Source: Fontibacillus panacisegetis (GTDB taxonomy: Bacteria; Bacillota; Bacilli; Paenibacillales; Paenibacillaceae). From it: a DNA stretch of 64,000 bases. The notes beneath the pieces were generated by a model that ran no database searches, was not told where the DNA came from, and saw nothing but the letters and a program-made list of their open reading frames with translations. Positions 27,742-36,485 of the stretch are shown here, piece by piece (the first letter of the stretch is position 1; every line of letters begins with the position of its first letter). Position numbers and translations under genes: made by a program. Location of the stretch: NCBI RefSeq assembly GCF_900102215.1, contig NZ_FNBG01000009.1, positions 85,844 through 149,843 on the forward strand, written 5' to 3'.

Positions 27742-29154
27742 ATGAAAATATTATTATGCACATTTTGGACGTTTCCCCACACAGGCGGCATCAATACGTA
27801 TATCCATATTTTGAAATCTGAATTAGAGAAAACAGGCAATGAAGTTGATATTTTTGCTCATCATCCCTCATTTGAATACTACTATTTATTGGGTAAACAG
27901 GAACTGCGAATTGATAAGGCACCCCTTTATAAGCAAATATATACTTACATTCAAAGCTATTACACAAATTTGTTCCCACAAATGAACCCCTGGATTATTG
28001 AAATGGAAGCAGAAAAATATAGCTTTGAAGCCGCATGCTCCTCCCTAAAACTTGATGAATATCATATCATTCATGTGCAGGATGTGATCTCCTCTGCGGC
28101 TCTGTCCCGTGTTAAACCCCAGCATGTTCCCTTAATATCCACTATTCATGGATGGTTTACTAACGAATACTATCTGGATCATCCCGATAGCGGTAAAGGA
28201 ACTTTGCCTTGGATTTACAATCAATTTATTGAATATAGCGGATTAACCAGCAGCCAATTAACATTGCTACCGAGCAAATGGCTTAGAGATATTTATTTAA
28301 ATGATGTGAAGATTCCACCTGCACAACTAATACATGTCCCATACGGCATCAAAACGGATCGTTACACAACCAAAACAAATGACACTCTTGAACCTCTCGA
28401 ACCACTCTCCCCGGAGCTTAAAATAATCAGCTGCGTTGCCAGACTAGTTCCGGTTAAAGGCCATAAGTACTTAATGGAAGCATTATCCTTATTAAAAAAT
28501 GATCGTAACGACTGGATATGTTATTTTGTTGGAGACGGTACTCTGAGAGAAGAGCTTGAATTACTATCCAAAAATTTAGGCCTGGAAAAGCATTTAAAGT
28601 TTGTTGGCGCAAGGACAGATGTCCAGTATTGGCTCCAACAGTCAGATATCATAGTTTTATCAAGCATTCAGGATAATCAGCCCTTTGTTGTCATGGAAGC
28701 CCAAATGTCAGGAAAACCCGTTATTGTTACGGATGCCGGTGGGATGCCTGAAATGGTCGAACATGAAAAAACGGGATTAATTGCAAAAAAAGCCTCTTCC
28801 GAGTCCATCTATTCCAACATAAAACTGCTAATGGATAATGAAGAATTACGGATTAAGATCGGCAATGCAGGTCAGAAGTGGGCACTCGACACATGGTCAG
28901 TCGACAATATGCTCATTCTCGTTAATTCTATCTATAAACAAATAACTCTAAACAAAAGAGAGGGAGGCTTCATGAAAGCTAACAAAAGCCCAGACAATGA
29001 CTCTTCAATAAAATCAGTATATCCTTACTCGAATGAAAGTCTTTTTAATGATAAGGATCTTGAAATCTGGAAGGAAATTATCCCCCATCTGCCTAATGGC
29101 TACACCGTGCCAGATCCTAATATCGTCAAGCTGATTCAAAAGAGCAATTCCTAA
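27742..29154 (+). CDS. GT4-family glycosyltransferase with extra C-terminal tail
   Basis: The product (470 aa) resembles the preceding enzyme (TFPHTGGINTYIHILKSELEKTGNEVD at the start; VARLVPVKGHKYLMEAL; QPFVVMEAQMSGKPVIVTDAGGMPEM). AGGTGAT fits ATG 27742 better than GTG 27733. The catalytic fold ends near residue 405. A further 60 residues, starting MKANKSPDN, are preceded by an internal GGGAGG site and may also be made as a separate small protein. The pair looks like a duplication, with distinct acceptors likely. Confidence 0.84.
   Translation: MKILLCTFWTFPHTGGINTYIHILKSELEKTGNEVDIFAHHPSFEYYYLLGKQELRIDKAPLYKQIYTYIQSYYTNLFPQMNPWIIEMEAEKYSFEAACSSLKLDEYHIIHVQDVISSAALSRVKPQHVPLISTIHGWFTNEYYLDHPDSGKGTLPWIYNQFIEYSGLTSSQLTLLPSKWLRDIYLNDVKIPPAQLIHVPYGIKTDRYTTKTNDTLEPLEPLSPELKIISCVARLVPVKGHKYLMEALSLLKNDRNDWICYFVGDGTLREELELLSKNLGLEKHLKFVGARTDVQYWLQQSDIIVLSSIQDNQPFVVMEAQMSGKPVIVTDAGGMPEMVEHEKTGLIAKKASSESIYSNIKLLMDNEELRIKIGNAGQKWALDTWSVDNMLILVNSIYKQITLNKREGGFMKANKSPDNDSSIKSVYPYSNESLFNDKDLEIWKEIIPHLPNGYTVPDPNIVKLIQKSNS
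28972..29154 (+). other. Possible internal start for a 60-aa protein inside the second glycosyltransferase frame
   Basis: AGAGGGAGGCTTC directly precedes ATG 28972, a stronger ribosome site than that of the parent gene. The 60 residues are polar, with no Cys and no membrane segment, and end LPNGYTVPDPNIVKLIQKSNS. Either it is an appended tail of the glycosyltransferase, or an originally separate small gene fused by loss of a stop codon, or a second product from the same frame. The function is not known. Confidence 0.35.
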
Positions 29155-29233
29155 ACAAGCGTTGGCCTTATTCCTTAGGAAATTTGGGACAAATTTAGCT
29201 GAAACGATGATTTTGCTTCATGGAATAATGAAA

Positions 29234-29274
29234 AAAATCAACCATTTCGCATCGTCTGCTTAATGGTTGATTTT
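29234..29274 (+). terminator. Terminator between the glycosyltransferases and cotJC
   Basis: AAAATCAACCAT and ATGGTTGATTTT form a perfect 12-bp stem with T-rich ends on both strands, serving the convergent transcripts. Confidence 0.75.
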
Positions 29275-29304
29275 GCTTTCGCTTCAAAGTGAGACTTCAC
29301 TCAC

Positions 29305-29874
29305 TCAAAAAACCCTCTTCTGCCCCTGCTCCCCCTTCAAAATCTCCACCGCCTCCCGGAACCGTAATGAGTGGATAATCTCCCGCTCACGCAGGAATTT
29401 CAAGCTGTCCTGCAGATCAACGTCATCGGTCATGTCGATGAGCCACTGGTATGTAGCCCGCGCTTTCTCCTCAGCGGCAATGTCCTCATAGAGATCCGCG
29501 ATTGGATCACCTTTTGCCTGAATGTATGCTGCGGTAAATGGTACGCCTGAGGCATTCTCATAGAAAAGAGCACTATCGTGTGCAACATAATGTGGCGCCA
29601 ATCCGCATGCCTTCAATTCTTCCACTGTCGCATCCTTGGTGAGCTTAAACACCATCGTAGCAATCATTTCCAAATGGGCAAATTCTTCCGTTGAAATGTC
29701 CGTAAGTAAACCAATTACTTTATCAGGAATGGTGTATCTTTGGTTCATATAGCGCAGAGCGGCAGCGAGTTCGCCGTCAGCACCACCATATTGCTCCAGC
29801 AGCAGCTTTGCCATGCCGATATCACATTTTCCTACCCGAACTGGATATTGCAGCTTTTTCTCATAGACCCACAT
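29305..29874 (-). CDS. cotJC: CotJC, manganese-catalase-like spore coat protein
   Basis: 189 residues of the manganese-catalase family: Glu/His ligands in a four-helix bundle (GGADGELAAALRYMNQRY; DISTEEFAHLEMIATMV; DIAAEEKARATYQWLID). Matches B. subtilis CotJC (189 aa), part of the CotJABC inner-coat set made in the mother cell under sigma-E. It follows cotJB by 55 bp. Confidence 0.93.
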   Translation of the reverse strand: MWVYEKKLQYPVRVGKCDIGMAKLLLEQYGGADGELAAALRYMNQRYTIPDKVIGLLTDISTEEFAHLEMIATMVFKLTKDATVEELKACGLAPHYVAHDSALFYENASGVPFTAAYIQAKGDPIADLYEDIAAEEKARATYQWLIDMTDDVDLQDSLKFLREREIIHSLRFREAVEILKGEQGQKRVF

Positions 29875-29929
29875 TGTTTAGTTGTTCCCTCCTTTAGACT
29901 TGCAGACAAATTAAAGACAGACAGGCAAT

Positions 29930-30205
29930 TTAGACCTGCCAAGGCCACGGGACCTTCGTCCACTCCCAAGGATATTTGGAGAAGGAGCGTCCAAAGTTTT
30001 GCAAGGGACCATATAGCTGCTGAAAATGGTTCGCCAACTGAGTTCTTTCCTGGGTTAGCTGATTAAACTGCTGGATCGCTGCCAAGTCATCAGGATGGGT
30101 ATCTAAATACAAATTAAGCTCTACAAGTACAAAATCAAGCGCCTGGAGCTTCTCCAGCATTTCATAAAATTGAGGATCACAATGCGGTTGTTTTACTGAT
30201 GTCAT
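29930..30205 (-). CDS. cotJB: CotJB spore coat protein
   Basis: 91 residues from ATG 30205. Conserved CotJB features: EKLQALDFVLVELNLYLDTHPDD and the Pro/Trp-rich end KYPWEWTKVPWPWQV. Needed with CotJA for stable CotJC in B. subtilis. A longer open frame to 30271 overlaps cotJA and is not needed; GGACGGTGA lies before 30205. Confidence 0.92.
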   Translation of the reverse strand: MTSVKQPHCDPQFYEMLEKLQALDFVLVELNLYLDTHPDDLAAIQQFNQLTQERTQLANHFQQLYGPLQNFGRSFSKYPWEWTKVPWPWQV

Positions 30206-30209
30206 TTCA

Positions 30210-30428
30210 TCACCGTCCTTTTCCCCATCTCGATTCGTAAGGACTGTACAGAGCCGGCCATAATGTACCACATCTCAAAGCCTCTTGTGGACTAAACTGC
30301 GGAAGATTAGGTGGTTGGAAGCAGATAAATAATTGTGGCGGAGTGCTGTATCTTTTGCAAAGTATAGGCGGGCACGGATCGCATGGTCCAACAAAAGGGG
30401 TATAGGTTTGCTCTTGCGGGAAGTTCAA
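30210..30428 (-). CDS. cotJA: CotJA spore coat associated protein
   Basis: 72 residues from TTG 30428 with AAGGAGG 8 bp upstream. Pro/Cys-rich, with the CotJA pattern (FVGPCDPCPPILCKRYSTPPQLFICFQPPNLPQFSPQEALRCGTLWPALYSPY split over residues 12-63). First gene of cotJABC; only 4 bp separate it from cotJB. Confidence 0.9.
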   Translation of the reverse strand: MNFPQEQTYTPFVGPCDPCPPILCKRYSTPPQLFICFQPPNLPQFSPQEALRCGTLWPALYSPYESRWGKGR

Positions 30429-30530
30429 AGTAAGTTCCTCCTTTGTTTGTGTACTGCCTAAATCTCATCAGGTTTTACACTTCACAATTAACATATGACA
30501 TTCGCCCAAATTCTGAACCCACGAAATTTC

Positions 30531-30763
30531 GAAAATCCTGTATTTTTTATAATCCGACGACCGTAATGCTAAATTGCTGCAAAAGTACATCCTTTTTCTC
30601 CAAGATCAATGTGAAGAGTAAAATTGCTGCAAATGTGCATCTATTTCTTCGTTAAGGGACCGTTTTATGTATAATTCTGTGGAATTCCTGCACTTTCGCA
30701 GGCATTTCACCCACTTCTGACCTCATGATAAAAAATTCCTGCACTTTTGCACTTTTGCAATTT
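30531..30763. repeat. Cluster of degenerate CCTGC-N6-GCAGG repeats
   Basis: Four clear units (AAATTSCTGC…) begin at 30571, 30621, 30682 and 30733, with a weak fifth at 30531. The distances are 50, 61 and 51 bp. The best unit, at 30686-30701, is an exact inverted repeat CCTGC-ACTTTC-GCAGG; others keep one arm and the AT-rich flank. The same unit recurs at 54.6-54.8 kb. The rest of the 465-bp gap between cotJA and the CNNM gene is non-coding, with a C-rich stretch at 30810-30870. Confidence 0.6.
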
Positions 30764-30893
30764 CCCCCTCTTAACCCATATCAACAAATAAAAAAGACAG
30801 CAGGTTACTCACCCACTGCCACTGCCACCATCACCATAACCCTCACCTTCACTGCCCCAGCCCATGCAAGCCAACTTCAACTAATATTCAGTA

Positions 30894-32261
30894 CTATCGC
30901 TGCTCAATCCCAACGCTCTTAGATTTCTCCTTAGTAATTTTAACCCTCGTTATCCGCAGACGACCTGACTCAGCAACTTCAAAAGTAACTCCATCAAACT
31001 GCTGTTTCTTTCCTTTGGCAGGTGATCCTTCTAATTCTTTAAAAAGCCAGCCGCCTATAGAATCGACCTCATTATCGATAATTTCAATACCAATCAGGTC
31101 GTTAATTTCCTCGATTAGCATTCTTCCGTCAACGGAATAAATCCCATCGCCTAGCTTCTCTACCTCAGGACGCTCATCTTCGAACTCATCATGCAAATCA
31201 CCAACAATTTCCTCAACAATAGCCTCAACTGTCAGGAGTCCTGCCGTTCCGCCATATTCATCAACAACCAATGTTAGCTGAGAGTGCTTCTTTTGCATCA
31301 AACGAAGTACATGGCTTACTTCCATCGACTCCGGTACATTTAAAATCGGTCTTACAATCTCAGCTAAATCAAGCGGCTCATCATGATCCGGTAGCAAAAT
31401 ATCCGTAATATGCACAAATCCGATAATTTGGTCCTTATCCTCAACAGCTACAGGATACCGGGAATGTTTTGTATCAGTAACAATTTTCATATTCTCTTCA
31501 AAAGATAAATTCGTAAACAAACAATCCATATCTGTTCGAGGCAGCATGACCTCACGAGCAAGCATATCCGAGAAATCGAAAATGTTATCCATCAGCTTCA
31601 TTTCATCTTTATCGATAACCCCGCTCCGTGCACTTTGATTCATCAAAATACGAATTTCTTCCTCTGAATGTGCTGCTTCCCCTTCACCTGCAGGCTCAAT
31701 GCCAATCAGACGAAGCATCGCGTTAGCAGAAGCATTAAGCAGCCAAATGACTGGCAGAAATAACTTGTAAAAATACAGCAGTGGAGCAGAGAGCCACAGA
31801 GAAGCCTGCTCTGATTTTTGAATCGCTAATGATTTTGGAGCTAACTCGCCGATTACGATATGTAAAAAAGTAATAATCGCAAATCCGACGGCAACAGAAA
31901 CCGTAGAGACAAGTGTGGCATCCGTAATCCCTATTTTGAACATCAAGGGTTCAATTAGAAGCTCAGAAACTGCCGGCTCCCCAACCCAACCAAGTCCAAG
32001 TGATGCTAACGTAATCCCTAATTGTGTAGCAGATAAATAGGTGTCCAGTTTTTTATTTACTTTAAGCGCGTAATTGGCACGACGATTTCCTTCGCTTACC
32101 AACTGAGTCAATCGGGACTGCCGTACCTTTACCAGGGAAAACTCCGCAGCCACGAAAAATCCATTTAATAACACAAGAATAAATACGATGAACAAATTTA
32201 TAAACAATTTTCCAACTTCAAAATCAGCATGACCATTTACCACTGCTGCAGCATATGGCAT
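30894..32261 (-). CDS. CNNM/CorC-type membrane protein (hemolysin C family)
   Basis: 455 residues: a DUF21 membrane domain (about 20-205, three to four spans, FFVAAEFSLVKVR near 35), two CBS domains (about 220-345, LPRTDMDCL…VVDEYGGTAGLLTVEAIVEEIVGDLHDEFE), and a CorC/HlyC domain (360-445). Members such as B. subtilis YhdP (MpfA) export magnesium or protect against it; here the substrate is inferred. It follows the YfkAB-like gene by 18 bp. Confidence 0.87.
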   Translation of the reverse strand: MPYAAAVVNGHADFEVGKLFINLFIVFILVLLNGFFVAAEFSLVKVRQSRLTQLVSEGNRRANYALKVNKKLDTYLSATQLGITLASLGLGWVGEPAVSELLIEPLMFKIGITDATLVSTVSVAVGFAIITFLHIVIGELAPKSLAIQKSEQASLWLSAPLLYFYKLFLPVIWLLNASANAMLRLIGIEPAGEGEAAHSEEEIRILMNQSARSGVIDKDEMKLMDNIFDFSDMLAREVMLPRTDMDCLFTNLSFEENMKIVTDTKHSRYPVAVEDKDQIIGFVHITDILLPDHDEPLDLAEIVRPILNVPESMEVSHVLRLMQKKHSQLTLVVDEYGGTAGLLTVEAIVEEIVGDLHDEFEDERPEVEKLGDGIYSVDGRMLIEEINDLIGIEIIDNEVDSIGGWLFKELEGSPAKGKKQQFDGVTFEVAESGRLRITRVKITKEKSKSVGIEQR

Positions 32262-32279
32262 ATTGAACGCCTCTTTTCT

Positions 32280-33419
32280 CTATAATGTGATCGCTTGGCG
32301 AGATTTAAAATCGATGTCTTTGTAGTACATATCAGCAACAAGCAGATTTGGACCACAGCAGCCTACAGCGTCACAATGACAATTTACCTTTTGATTCATT
32401 GGATGTTCTGTCAACCATTTAGCAAAAATATCGTCAAGCCGATCATTTTTCACATTTCCAAATGCAGGAATCGCTGCAAAATCCGTGACATATACGTCGC
32501 CGGTGAACATATTGACGTTAACCCGATTTCTTCCATCGGGATCATTACGCACTGTAACGTTAGGCTCCCCATGTAATCGGCGAAGCAATGCAATATCCTC
32601 CTCATTTAGATTGCAAGCAAAAAATGGAAGCGTCCCAAACAGCATCCACAGATTGGGATCACGGGCATCTAGCAAGGAATGAATCGCTCGGCGCATATCC
32701 TCTAATGCCAATACAGGCAAACCTTCCGCAAAATCCGCAGCATACATCGGATGCACCTCATGACGACGGCATCCCATTTCTACAATCATGCGATGAATTT
32801 CCGGCAGCTTGAGATGAGTGCGGTAATTTATCATCGATTCCGCTGAAATGAACATGCCAGCCTCGCTGAGTCTGCGCGTATTTTCAATCATAGTATCATA
32901 CATTCTGTAAGCCACTTCCGGTTTGACCGCGTGTCCGCTGCGCGCAAATCCCACTTCGTGAAAATCACGTCCACTCGTATAGTTGAACGAGATATGCATA
33001 ACGTCCAGATAGGGAAGCAGCTTCTCATATCGTTCGTAATCCAATGTTAAATTGGAGTTGATTTGCGAACGAATCCCTCTTGATTTAGCATATTTAAGCA
33101 GCGGGATCATTTTCTCATCAACCGTCTGCTTACGGAATGTTGGCTCTCCCCCGGTGATACTAATTGTTCTTAAATGCTCAACTTCATCCAGAGATTTCAG
33201 CATCAGAGACAACGGGATTTGTTCAGGCTCTATAAGTACGAGACTATCTCCAACCGCACAATGCTCACAACGCATATTACAGAGGTTCGTAACGGTCATT
33301 TCAACACTTGTAAGTGTATGTTGCCCAAATTCGCGCAAAGACACTATCGGATCCCAGGGATCATTGCTTGGGCTTAGTTTTGGCAGCATCTCCGTAATAT
33401 CATTCATTATTTTCATCAT
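32280..33419 (-). CDS. yfkAB: YfkAB-like radical SAM protein
   Basis: 379 residues. The radical SAM cluster motif CNMRCEHC lies near 47-54, followed by SITGGEPTFR. The C-terminus has the CxCxxxxC pattern (CHCDAVGCCGPN) that defines the YfkAB family. In B. subtilis this protein is encoded by adjacent yfkA and yfkB frames; here it is one intact frame. The reaction is not known. AAGGTGA precedes ATG 33419. It shares a transcript with the CNNM gene. Confidence 0.88.
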   Translation of the reverse strand: MMKIMNDITEMLPKLSPSNDPWDPIVSLREFGQHTLTSVEMTVTNLCNMRCEHCAVGDSLVLIEPEQIPLSLMLKSLDEVEHLRTISITGGEPTFRKQTVDEKMIPLLKYAKSRGIRSQINSNLTLDYERYEKLLPYLDVMHISFNYTSGRDFHEVGFARSGHAVKPEVAYRMYDTMIENTRRLSEAGMFISAESMINYRTHLKLPEIHRMIVEMGCRRHEVHPMYAADFAEGLPVLALEDMRRAIHSLLDARDPNLWMLFGTLPFFACNLNEEDIALLRRLHGEPNVTVRNDPDGRNRVNVNMFTGDVYVTDFAAIPAFGNVKNDRLDDIFAKWLTEHPMNQKVNCHCDAVGCCGPNLLVADMYYKDIDFKSRQAITL

Positions 33420-33469
33420 TTACAAATCACCTTATCTTTAACTTTATCTATTATTAACTCATTAACCTA

Positions 33470-33508
33470 AAAAAGAAGAAAGCGCACCCTAAGGTGCAGA
33501 CTTCTTCT
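33470..33508 (-). terminator. Terminator downstream of the first HD-GYP gene
   Basis: GAAGAA…TTCTTC and GCACC…GGTGC pair in one hairpin followed on the minus strand by TTTTTT. Confidence 0.75.
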
Positions 33509-33528
33509 TAACTGTGAGACTTTTAAGT

Positions 33529-34662
33529 TCATTCAAACATGTTAAGATCCGTCGATTTCTCGGCATTATTATTAATCGATACTACTTCAGTAATAACTAC
33601 CGATAATTGATGCTTCAAATCTACTTCATACGGTGACTTGATATCTACACCCATTGGGTCGGCCAAGACCCGAACAACCGGACGTTGTGGAATATCAGAA
33701 TGAATTTTCGAAACTACACCCTTCTCGCCAGTGCTAAGTGTAACCCCCATTCCAAGCGGGTAAATAGCTACATGGTCACGGAACAGCTCCAGCATTCCTT
33801 TTTCATAGAGATCACCACAGCCGCCATAAATGATTTCCATCGCCTGATGAGGCAGCATTGCTGATCGATACACCCGGTGAGTAGTGAGCGCGTCATAAGT
33901 ATCTGTAATCGCAATCCAACGAGCAAATTCATGAATCTGATTACCGACCAAATTGCGCGGATAACCGCTACCATTCAATCGTTCATGATGTTGATATGCA
34001 CAGTGGGCTGCCTTCATCGTTATACCAGGTTCATCCTTTAACAGCTTAAACCCGATTTCAGCATGTGTTTTGATTTGAGTAAATTCATCATCAGTTAATT
34101 GGGTGGACTTGTTCAGAACTTCCAGCGGAATCTTGGTCTTTCCGATATCGTGAAGTATCGCACCTATACCAAGCTCTGTCAGATCTTCCTTGCTATATCC
34201 GTATACCTGCCCCAGAAAAACCGTATAAATGCACACATTAAGTGAATGACGGTACAAATACTGATCCATACTATTCATATTCATCATCATGATCATCACA
34301 TCTTCACGAGAGCTAAGATCATCGACGATCATCTCAACCAGCTTCGAGAATGATTTGCCAATAAAAGGATACACACTCCCCTTAATAGCAGAGTCTGTCA
34401 TCTTTCGAAAATTGGTGCGGATATCAATTAAAGCACGGCGGCGTGTCTCATCTTCAATCATCTCATGCACTTGGATATCGTCTGTCCGGGGATCAGCAAT
34501 GTATACGAAATCCAGGCCGTGTAGCTTCAGTCTTCTAATTATCGCATCGCTTAATTCAGCATTTTCAGATAATAGAACTACTCCTTCTTCATTATAAATC
34601 TTTTTTCCCAATTTCATTCCAGGCTCCAAAGAACCTATCGGTAGTAAGCGCAAAAAATCCAC
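33529..34662 (-). CDS. HD-GYP phosphodiesterase
   Basis: 377 residues. An N-terminal domain (1-120) precedes a complete HD-GYP core: HSLNVC near 146, LHDIGKTKIP near 173, HHERLNGSGYPRN near 235 and DTYDALTTHR near 265. Such enzymes hydrolyse c-di-GMP. A C-terminal extension (300-377) is shared with the second HD-GYP protein at 36.5 kb. Cytoplasmic; no sensor or membrane domain is seen. Compare the other copy, where the HD motif is changed. Confidence 0.88.
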   Translation of the reverse strand: MDFLRLLPIGSLEPGMKLGKKIYNEEGVVLLSENAELSDAIIRRLKLHGLDFVYIADPRTDDIQVHEMIEDETRRRALIDIRTNFRKMTDSAIKGSVYPFIGKSFSKLVEMIVDDLSSREDVMIMMMNMNSMDQYLYRHSLNVCIYTVFLGQVYGYSKEDLTELGIGAILHDIGKTKIPLEVLNKSTQLTDDEFTQIKTHAEIGFKLLKDEPGITMKAAHCAYQHHERLNGSGYPRNLVGNQIHEFARWIAITDTYDALTTHRVYRSAMLPHQAMEIIYGGCGDLYEKGMLELFRDHVAIYPLGMGVTLSTGEKGVVSKIHSDIPQRPVVRVLADPMGVDIKSPYEVDLKHQLSVVITEVVSINNNAEKSTDLNMFE

Positions 34663-34736
34663 TTCCGTCTCTAATAATAACTTTTTTCTTTTTTAGAATA
34701 CACTGTTTGAACTCAGCATTCCACTTTATCTTGTAC

Positions 34737-36173
34737 TCATTGCTCCAGCCACCGCGATTTAAAGCATTGATCTACTGCGCCAGCTGTCTGAAGCTCTATT
34801 CGGAGCAAATCTCGCAAAAAATCTGGCAGCATATACTTAAGATCAGATCCCAGCTTCAGCCGTTCATATCCGATTCCAAATGTAAACATATCGAGCGTAC
34901 CTACAGTGTAAGTCTTATTCATGTCGATTGGCACTCCTTGAACACTCGCTTGCAGGATTCGTTGAAATGGAGGTTTTTTTACATCATACATAATTTCCAT
35001 ACCATCCACGCAAAGACCACCTAGCACTTTTCCACGAAAACCATAACCGAATATTTCTTTGGAGAACATCTCAGGAAGCAGTGATTGCTCAAGAGAATAT
35101 AGAATATCCTCACCCCTGAGTCCCATACGGCATGGATTAATTGGTGAAGGACATCTTTCATGAAGCATTCCAGCGCTAATCTCTCCAGCAGGCAAGCTGC
35201 CAAGAAGCTGACCACTGTTCACGATTGACAATTCACTTTCAGTAAATCTTCTGACGGCCTGAGCCAGTAAATTGCCAAATGGTGACTCCGACTCATAGTG
35301 AATGGGTAATTCACGTTCCGTAACCGCCACTGTTCGTTGCAGACGTTGTCTCCCTGCTTCACGATGTATAGTAATGGCATTCATTACGCTCACATTCTCC
35401 AAGCCCTTTTCAACAGGAAGGCATATAGCTTCTAAAACGGTTGGCTTCCCATTATGCATATCTCGGCCTATCGTTATTTTCCCCAAATGTCGTCCAAACT
35501 TCCCAGCTGCAGTGATCATTGTATTGCCTACAGTCAATGGTTCTTCCAGCAGATGATGTGTATGTCCCCCGATAATTAAATCAATCCCCGGGATGCTCTC
35601 GGCAAGCTCACGATCAAGTGGAAGTCCAAGATGAGACATTACAACAATCAAATCCACCTGCTTGCGCAGTTGTTTCACTGAATCAGCAATGGTTACTCTA
35701 GGATCGAGTGCCTCAAGCCCCAGTAGTCTATAAAAATCCGGATAGGAGGCTGTTGCTCCAATTAGTCCGATTGTAAAAGGTCCACCCTTCAGCACAATAT
35801 CATTTTTCATCCAATCCGGCGGTTCACCTGAATCTTTTTCCCGAATATTGCCGCAGACAACTGGACACAAGAGCCCTGTATACACATCTCTCAGCATATC
35901 CGGTGTAAATGTTAATCCTTCATTATTGCCGATCGTTATCGCATCATAACCAGTTATGTTAATTACGTCAACATTCGCTTGTCCTATCGTTCCTTCCGTC
36001 TCCGGAGCAGCACGATCCATATGATCCCCTATATCAAGAAGAAGTACTGATGAATCCGGTTGGGCCCTATATTCTTCTACCATTGAGGCAATACGTCCCA
36101 TGGTACTAAAGTGGCTGTGCAGATCGTTGGTATACACGATCGTTAATGTATCCTGGCACGTTTCCTGCGTCAT
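34737..36173 (-). CDS. yunD: YunD-like metallophosphatase/5'-nucleotidase
   Basis: 478 residues, near the length of B. subtilis YunD. Metallophosphoesterase motifs: TNDLHSHF (15), DIGDHMDR (47), GNNEGLT (82), SHLGL (158), GGHTHHLLEEP (182). The second half is a 5'-nucleotidase C-terminal domain (SIVNSGQLLGSLPAGEIS). No signal peptide is seen, so unlike UshA it should be cytoplasmic. Substrates are probably nucleotides or related phosphoesters. It is divergent from the second HD-GYP gene. The 312-bp space between them (36174-36485) is AT-rich and holds promoters but no gene that I can see. Confidence 0.85.
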   Translation of the reverse strand: MTQETCQDTLTIVYTNDLHSHFSTMGRIASMVEEYRAQPDSSVLLLDIGDHMDRAAPETEGTIGQANVDVINITGYDAITIGNNEGLTFTPDMLRDVYTGLLCPVVCGNIREKDSGEPPDWMKNDIVLKGGPFTIGLIGATASYPDFYRLLGLEALDPRVTIADSVKQLRKQVDLIVVMSHLGLPLDRELAESIPGIDLIIGGHTHHLLEEPLTVGNTMITAAGKFGRHLGKITIGRDMHNGKPTVLEAICLPVEKGLENVSVMNAITIHREAGRQRLQRTVAVTERELPIHYESESPFGNLLAQAVRRFTESELSIVNSGQLLGSLPAGEISAGMLHERCPSPINPCRMGLRGEDILYSLEQSLLPEMFSKEIFGYGFRGKVLGGLCVDGMEIMYDVKKPPFQRILQASVQGVPIDMNKTYTVGTLDMFTFGIGYERLKLGSDLKYMLPDFLRDLLRIELQTAGAVDQCFKSRWLEQ

Positions 36174-36485
36174 GACCCGGGCCTCCTCGTTGTCTAAATA
36201 AAATTGTAATGAGCAAACAATACGATATATGTGAATATATATAGGTTATTACAATTATTATATACCTTAAATTTACTCATTGTCTTCTCTTATCATAGAT
36301 GATAATGGTTTCTAAAGCATACCAATATACTACAAACAGGGGGACTATCTTGGATTAGGACCAAGGCCCTCCACAGCTTTGAAATCCTTTTCAAAACTAG
36401 CATTTCAGCACTACAAAACTCATTGTCATTCAATAAAATCCTTGCTATTATTAAGAAAAATGCATAATAATGGGGTGTTACGTCC

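Noticed and set aside
30531..30763. CRISPR-like spacing of repeats
   Set aside because: Repeat cores are only about 10-16 bp and degenerate, the number is small and no cas genes are present; recorded as a dispersed repeat cluster instead.
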